From Tamarix chinensis (taxonomy: Eukaryota > Streptophyta > Magnoliopsida > Caryophyllales > Tamaricaceae): a DNA stretch of 64,000 nt. Shown here piece after piece: positions 59,275-64,000 of the stretch. Position 1 is the first letter of the stretch, and every line of letters starts with the position of its first letter. Below the pieces are notes generated by a model that ran no database searches, was not told where the DNA came from, and saw only the letters and a list, made by a program, of their open reading frames with translations. A program made the position numbers and the translations under genes. The stretch covers positions 43,876,707 through 43,940,706 of the forward strand of contig CM060174.1 in the NCBI GenBank assembly GCA_030549775.1. Direction: 5' to 3'.

Positions 59275-59600
59275 AAGAAGAGAAAAAGCCTAACCCAAGG
59301 TTGATGGATTTGGGCATCATTTGATGGACCGCTAAATTTTTTTTGAGTTTTGAATTAAAGGTTTTATGACACTTTAGAGTTTTATAGACTACTGGAATTT
59401 TATGGAAGGTAATATTCTAAAAATATTTTATATGATGTAAGAAATCTCTATATCTCTTAATTATAGAAGAGTTAGGGAAGAACCTCGAAGATAAGTCTTT
59501 ATAATTCTCTTGTAATTCTTCGAGTTGCAAAAATTCTTGAATCTTATATTTGTTTTTATGCTTGGTTCTACCTAAGTATTTGAAAAGGCTAACTTAGTAA
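58421..59600. other. Unassigned, with TA microsatellite
   Basis: No supported gene. A (TA)n run lies at 59243-59271. The sequence beyond 59280 may be the upstream part of the Athila-like element but shows no diagnostic motif. Confidence 0.4.
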
Positions 59601-59904
59601 GCACTAAGTGAATTGTAAAATCTTATTGACACATGGAAAACACTAAAAGAAAAATATTTAAGCCATGAAACATGGTAATAGAGTAATGAATGGTGCTGAA
59701 GATTTGGTTACAAGGGATTGTGATCATGGTAGAGGACAAGGTTTCAAAGAACTTAAGTTCCTCAACTAGGCCCCATGAAGCTATTAGATAAACATTTGAG
59801 AAGAGAATGAATATTGGGATAGAAAATTTTATCTCCAAGAATCAACTATCTTTACTCATGCTAATGGTAGAATAAGTGGAGAAAGAGGGAAGGTAACAGG
59901 ATGA

Positions 59905-60445
<541 letters not shown>

Positions 60446-60889
60446 TGAACCCTTAGGGAAAATTGATATCCATATGGAGAAATGAATTGATGAAATGGTG
60501 GAGAGACTTGATAATTTGATGAGAACTTTGAGGAGGGCATTAGTGGTGAGTTCCTTGGTGGAAGAAACCTCTTGATAGAATAACTTTGAAAGGATGCCAC
60601 TATGTTAAAGAAAGAGTTTGGAACCCTTAAGGAAGAGCATGGTGAGTTGAGAAGATAACTCAACCAATGTTGGAGCTATGGGAAATGATCACTCTAAGAA
60701 ATGGGTGTGCTTAATTTACTGAGTTTAGAATCTTTCCTTCTAGTGTACTAGGAGAAAAAAATTCAATGCCTATATAATTTCTTTTGAGGAAGGATTTTTC
60801 TATGAGAAGGATGTATAGATGGGTTTTATTTGGTGAGAATATGATAAGGATCTAGAAGACATGTGTGAGTCATAAGAAAAGGTAACTAA

Positions 60890-61225
60890 GAATCTAGCAC
60901 AAGAGGTAAAACCCTATGTCCCTCCTTGTTCATTTCGTAATAGGATAGTCCAATGTAAGTTAGATGCATAATTTGTAAATTTCATAACATTTTGTAAGAA
61001 GGTTCATATTGATTTACCATTCATTGGTATCATGAGACAAAGACCTAGCTTTGCTAAGTTTGTTAAGGACATTATTACTTATAAAATGAAATTGAATGAT
61101 TATGATACCATTAATTTGAATGGAGATTGATATGCTATTTTACAAAATAATTTACCTTCTAAAACAAAAGATTTGATAAGTTTTACCATCTATTGTGAGA
61201 ATTATATAACTTTGAATCTCAAGCC
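60890..61225 (+). pseudogene. Athila gag-protease linker region
   Basis: The plus strand reads VKPYVPPCSF, then CKLDA-FVNFITFCKKVHIDL, then PSFAKFVKDIITYKMKLND, then YAILQNNLPSKTKD. Athila-type polyproteins carry PYVPPxPFPxR, KLDxQFxKFLxxFKKLxINxPF, YxKFxKxILSxKRKL and AIxQxKLPxKxKD in this order. Several internal stops are present. Confidence 0.8.
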
Positions 61226-61289
61226 ATTTCCCAAACCCTTAAATTGTGTTTTTCTTGGTCAAAATGATATTCTTTATGTTATTATTTAT

Positions 61290-61795
61290 TTTTCTTTGAC
61301 TTAGATGTATGAAGAGAAGTTGATGAGAGTTCTTCTGGAGTGAAAGAAGGCCTTTGGATGGACCACTATTGATTAAAGGGATTGATCCTTTCATTCACAT
61401 GAAACAAATCCTCATGTGAGACAACTACAAGAAGGTGATCCAACCACAAGGGAAAAAAAACCCAAAAATTCAAGAGGTGGTTAAAAACAGATGTCATTAA
61501 GCTGTTAGATATAGATATGATATATGCTTACTCTGATAGTTCTTTGGTTAGTCTTGTGTAAGTTATTCCTTAAAAAGGTTGCTTCACAATAGTTAAGAAT
61601 GAAAATAATGAATTAAAGCTTACTCTAACTCTTACTATATGGGTGTGTGTATGTGTATTGATTTTGAAAAAATAAATAAATGAAGCTACACATAATGGAT
61701 AATTTTTTCCTTTCTTTTATTGACCAAATGCTTGAGTGCGTAGCAGGACATGAATTTTATTAATTCATAGATGGTTACTTTAATTTTATGAAAAT
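61290..61795 (+). pseudogene. Athila reverse transcriptase fragment
   Basis: Pieces in alternating frames read LMRVLLE-KKAFGWTTID, then IKGIDPFIHMKQIL, then KLLDIDMIYAYSDSSLVS, then FTIVKNENNELK, then FLSFIDQMLECVAGHEFY. They follow the order of the RT N-terminal half (GW...DIKGISP, DAGIIYPISDS, FPLPFIDQMLERLAG). The catalytic YLDD region and all downstream pol are absent. Confidence 0.75.
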
Positions 61796-61970
61796 CCTTT
61801 GTTTCCATGAGGATTAAGAAGAAAAACATTTTTACTTATCCTTAAGACAACTTAACTCGAATACTTTCAATATTATAATCATATCTTACACTTATTTGCT
61901 TTTTCTTTTATGTGATTTATTTATATTTTAGCCTAGTTTATCTCATTGGTTCGTCTTATTGCTCTCAGTA

Positions 61971-63203
61971 TGTGTTATGTAAGAAATGATGGGGCTAAAT
62001 AAGGAATTGGAGCAAATTAGGTGTCAAAAGAAGCATCAAAAGATGCTGCACAACCTCTGAGTGTCTAACAACATAGAAGTATTTAAGTACAACAAATAAA
62101 ATTATGAAAATGAATTTTATGGAGCATACATGACCTACCAGTGTTGATCAACATTTCTGTATAGGCTTTCTATGTTCTTATTCAATCTCTAACCCCAACA
62201 TGTTTAGGCCATGTTGACCTGCATCAAACACAGCTAGGCTTTGTTAGGTGTTTATTTTTATTTTCTTTGCCTGATATAAAGGAGATAAGCAGCTATATTA
62301 TAGGAGGATCTTTTTAAACCTAATATAACATAGTTGAAAGGAGATTTTTTAGAGGAACTAGTTCATCCTTTGGCTCTCTCTTTTCATCTAGATTCTATGT
62401 TAGATTTAATTTTTTAAGATATGTAATTGTTCAGATTTAGCGATTGTCTCTTGACATCGTTAACACATTGGTTTTATCTTCTAATTTATTACTTTATTTA
62501 TTTCATCAATGTATAATTTATCTAATATGGCTATTGATTTAATTATGAGTGAGTATATTCTTTCTCTAGGATTAGATCTAGTCTAAATTGTTAATGAATA
62601 ATTAAATTGTTTAATTTCTATTTCAATTGCTTGAATTCTTGATTTCAATTGTTAAGTTCTTTTTTATGGTTGAATTGCCTGATCACCAATTTTTCGACAT
62701 ACAGATTTTAATCTAAGAAATGAAAGGTGAAGATTAATATTCAAAAGTCTAACAATTAAACAAGAGACTTAAACCCTGAAAGTAGGCTAAAGTCTCTTGA
62801 GGATTTTACTAATTTAGTATAGTTCATAATGTATTTAATTTGATTTAATACCATGAAAATAGGTTATTAATTTGAATTAGGTACAACTTTTTAATATTGA
62901 AAGAGGCTTTTAGTTAATTTAGGCTATTTTACCTTCTCAAATTTGAGTAATTATTTTGAGATTAAAATTATTATTCATTAATTACTAATTTATGACAAAA
63001 AATAAATCCTTAGCTTTTAATCAGATTTTTCTTACAATGTTAGCATTATCAATTAAATTTATTCTATTAGTCATTTTTCACTCTTAATTTGATTCATTGG
63101 ATAGCTAAAGTAGTAAAGATTCAATACTCAATAATTAAGTCGTTTTAGGATATGACCTTAACATGGTATAATGAATCCGTGTACTTGTGGATTTATCCCA
63201 TCA
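61971..63203 (+). repeat. Athila-like LTR
   Basis: The end is well defined: gtgtacttgtggatttatcc, then catca, then agttttt plus a primer-like site. The start is approximate (tgtgttatgtaagaaatgat near 61971). A candidate promoter (gatataaagga, 62273-62283) is about 300 bases inside. The LTR has Athila internal sequence on both sides: RT debris on the left and gag on the right. Confidence 0.6.
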
Positions 63204-63225
63204 AGTTTTTAGCATTGTTGCCAAG
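63204..63225 (+). other. Primer-binding region, Athila type
   Basis: agtttttagcattgttgcc follows the LTR. Athila elements have agttttTGGCGCCGTTGCC here, so two or three bases have changed. Confidence 0.6.
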
Positions 63226-63339
63226 GAATTCAATAGTTGATATTGAATTATTTGTTATCTAGCTAAACTAGAATTCTATTTTTAATTTTATTTTTAATTT
63301 TTCTTTTCTTATCTAACAGATTGTCATCTACATTTTAGG

Positions 63340-64000
63340 TACTTTTTACACAATGATCTCTTCAAATTAGACTTTTAGCTGAATTAAATCCTAAAATTGA
63401 GAGGACGTTAGGCGAGATAAGGGAATGGGTACTTGATGCCCAAGCAAGCACTAGTTCAAAAATCATGATTAACAAAGAGGAAGTTAAAGTTCAAAATTAT
63501 TCTCTTAAAGATTTTACATCTCTGAATGCATACAGGATGTAAATGAGTATACAAAAGCCTCGTGTAGCTACCAATAATTTCAAATATAAATTTACACTTC
63601 TTAATATGGTGCAAAAAAATCATTTCAGTGGTAATCTAACAAAGGACACAAATTTACACAGCTCTATATTCCTTGAGTATTACGACACCTTAAGTATAAA
63701 TTGGGTATCAAATGACATGATCATACTATGATTATTTCCATTCTCATCAAAGCATAAAGCTAGATCTTGGTTTCAATGACTCACTCGAGAGTCCATCTCT
63801 ACTTGGGACAAATTTTCATGGGATTTCCTAAACAGGTATTTTCCTTCATCAAAGATGGTTTAACAAAATAATTTCATCACTATCTTTAGTTAGAAAGATG
63901 GTCATTCCTTGTATGATGTGTGGGAACATTACAAGGATATATTGAAAATGTGTCCACACCATGGTTTGGAGGAATGTCTCCCAGTTCATACGTTCTATAA
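63340..64000 (+). pseudogene. Athila-like gag, runs off window
   Basis: The frame 63543-63731 gives MSIQKPRVATNNFKYKFTLL, then MVQKNHFSGNLTKDTNLH and FLEYYDTLSINWVSNDMI. After a stop it continues with KARSWFQ, ISTWDKFSWDFLNRYFP, then SLYDVWEHYKDILKMCPHHG and EECLPVHTFY. This is the retrotransposon gag capsid pattern (NNFEIKP..I.MVQ..QFGG...EDP..HL..F.E, ARAWL, W..l...F..kfFP, ESLYEAWERYKDLLRxCPHHG). At least three stops make it a pseudogene. The rest of the element lies beyond the window. Confidence 0.85.

Overview
This window looks like repeat-dense intergenic DNA from a flowering plant nuclear genome, probably a eudicot. It is AT-rich and packed with degenerate, nested plant LTR retrotransposons: long-LTR Ty3/gypsy chromoviruses, Athila-like gypsy, Ty1/copia, and one L1-type LINE. 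I found no intact host gene, no tRNA or rRNA gene, no CRISPR array and no bacterial-type operon. Every open frame with recognisable homology is transposon-derived and broken. The other long open frames are low-complexity LTR sequence or tandem repeats. Family assignments rest on motifs read by eye, because no database search was possible.

Layout. 1-9.8 kb: a minus-strand Tekay/Del-like gypsy element (gag, protease, RT, RNase H, integrase, 3' LTR) whose integrase is split by a 5.3 kb solo LTR (1201-6500). 9.8-10.7 kb: unassigned. 10.7-13.1 kb: a plus-strand long-LTR fragment with a TATA box, a pyrimidine-rich block and a 140-bp tandem array. 13.1-15.5 kb: a probable minus-strand LTR fragment, entered at its start by a 4.6 kb solo LTR (15487-23826), which itself contains a 3.8 kb solo LTR (17282-21051). 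23.8-25.6 kb: unassigned. 25.6-27.9 kb: a plus-strand LTR. 28-31.5 kb: AT-rich and unassigned apart from a small tandem repeat. 31.6-34.7 kb: a dead LINE on the minus strand. 35.2-38.1 kb: two nested minus-strand LTR fragments. 38.1-41.5 kb: a truncated minus-strand gypsy element with its 3' LTR, interrupted by an Athila-like LTR (39040-40444). 41.7-46.9 kb: a degenerate copia element with both LTRs. 48.7-58.4 kb: a second copia element with both LTRs, its gag split by a solo LTR (52207-55015) and by an internally deleted gypsy element (55208-57853). 59.6-64 kb: Athila-like gag-pol debris, a GGGGATGGGG repeat with a large microsatellite, then an Athila-like LTR running into gag at the window end.

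The best-supported results are insertion junctions with target-site duplications (TSDs): caggt/caggc (1201-6500), gattc/gattc (17282-21051), ggtat/ggcat (15487-23826), agata/agaaa (52207-55015), cattc/cattc (55208-57853), ataat/ataag (48657-58415) and tgatt/tgatt (39040-40444). Several of these restore the interrupted host sequence exactly, which gives a relative insertion order.

The most interesting unexplained structure is a repeated module built on CCGGTGGACCGG and ending in a CCACTxTAAxTGATTAGTA-like block. It recurs inside four separately inserted long LTRs. Nothing here supports a novel gene system. What can be followed up is LTR architecture and transposon stratigraphy.
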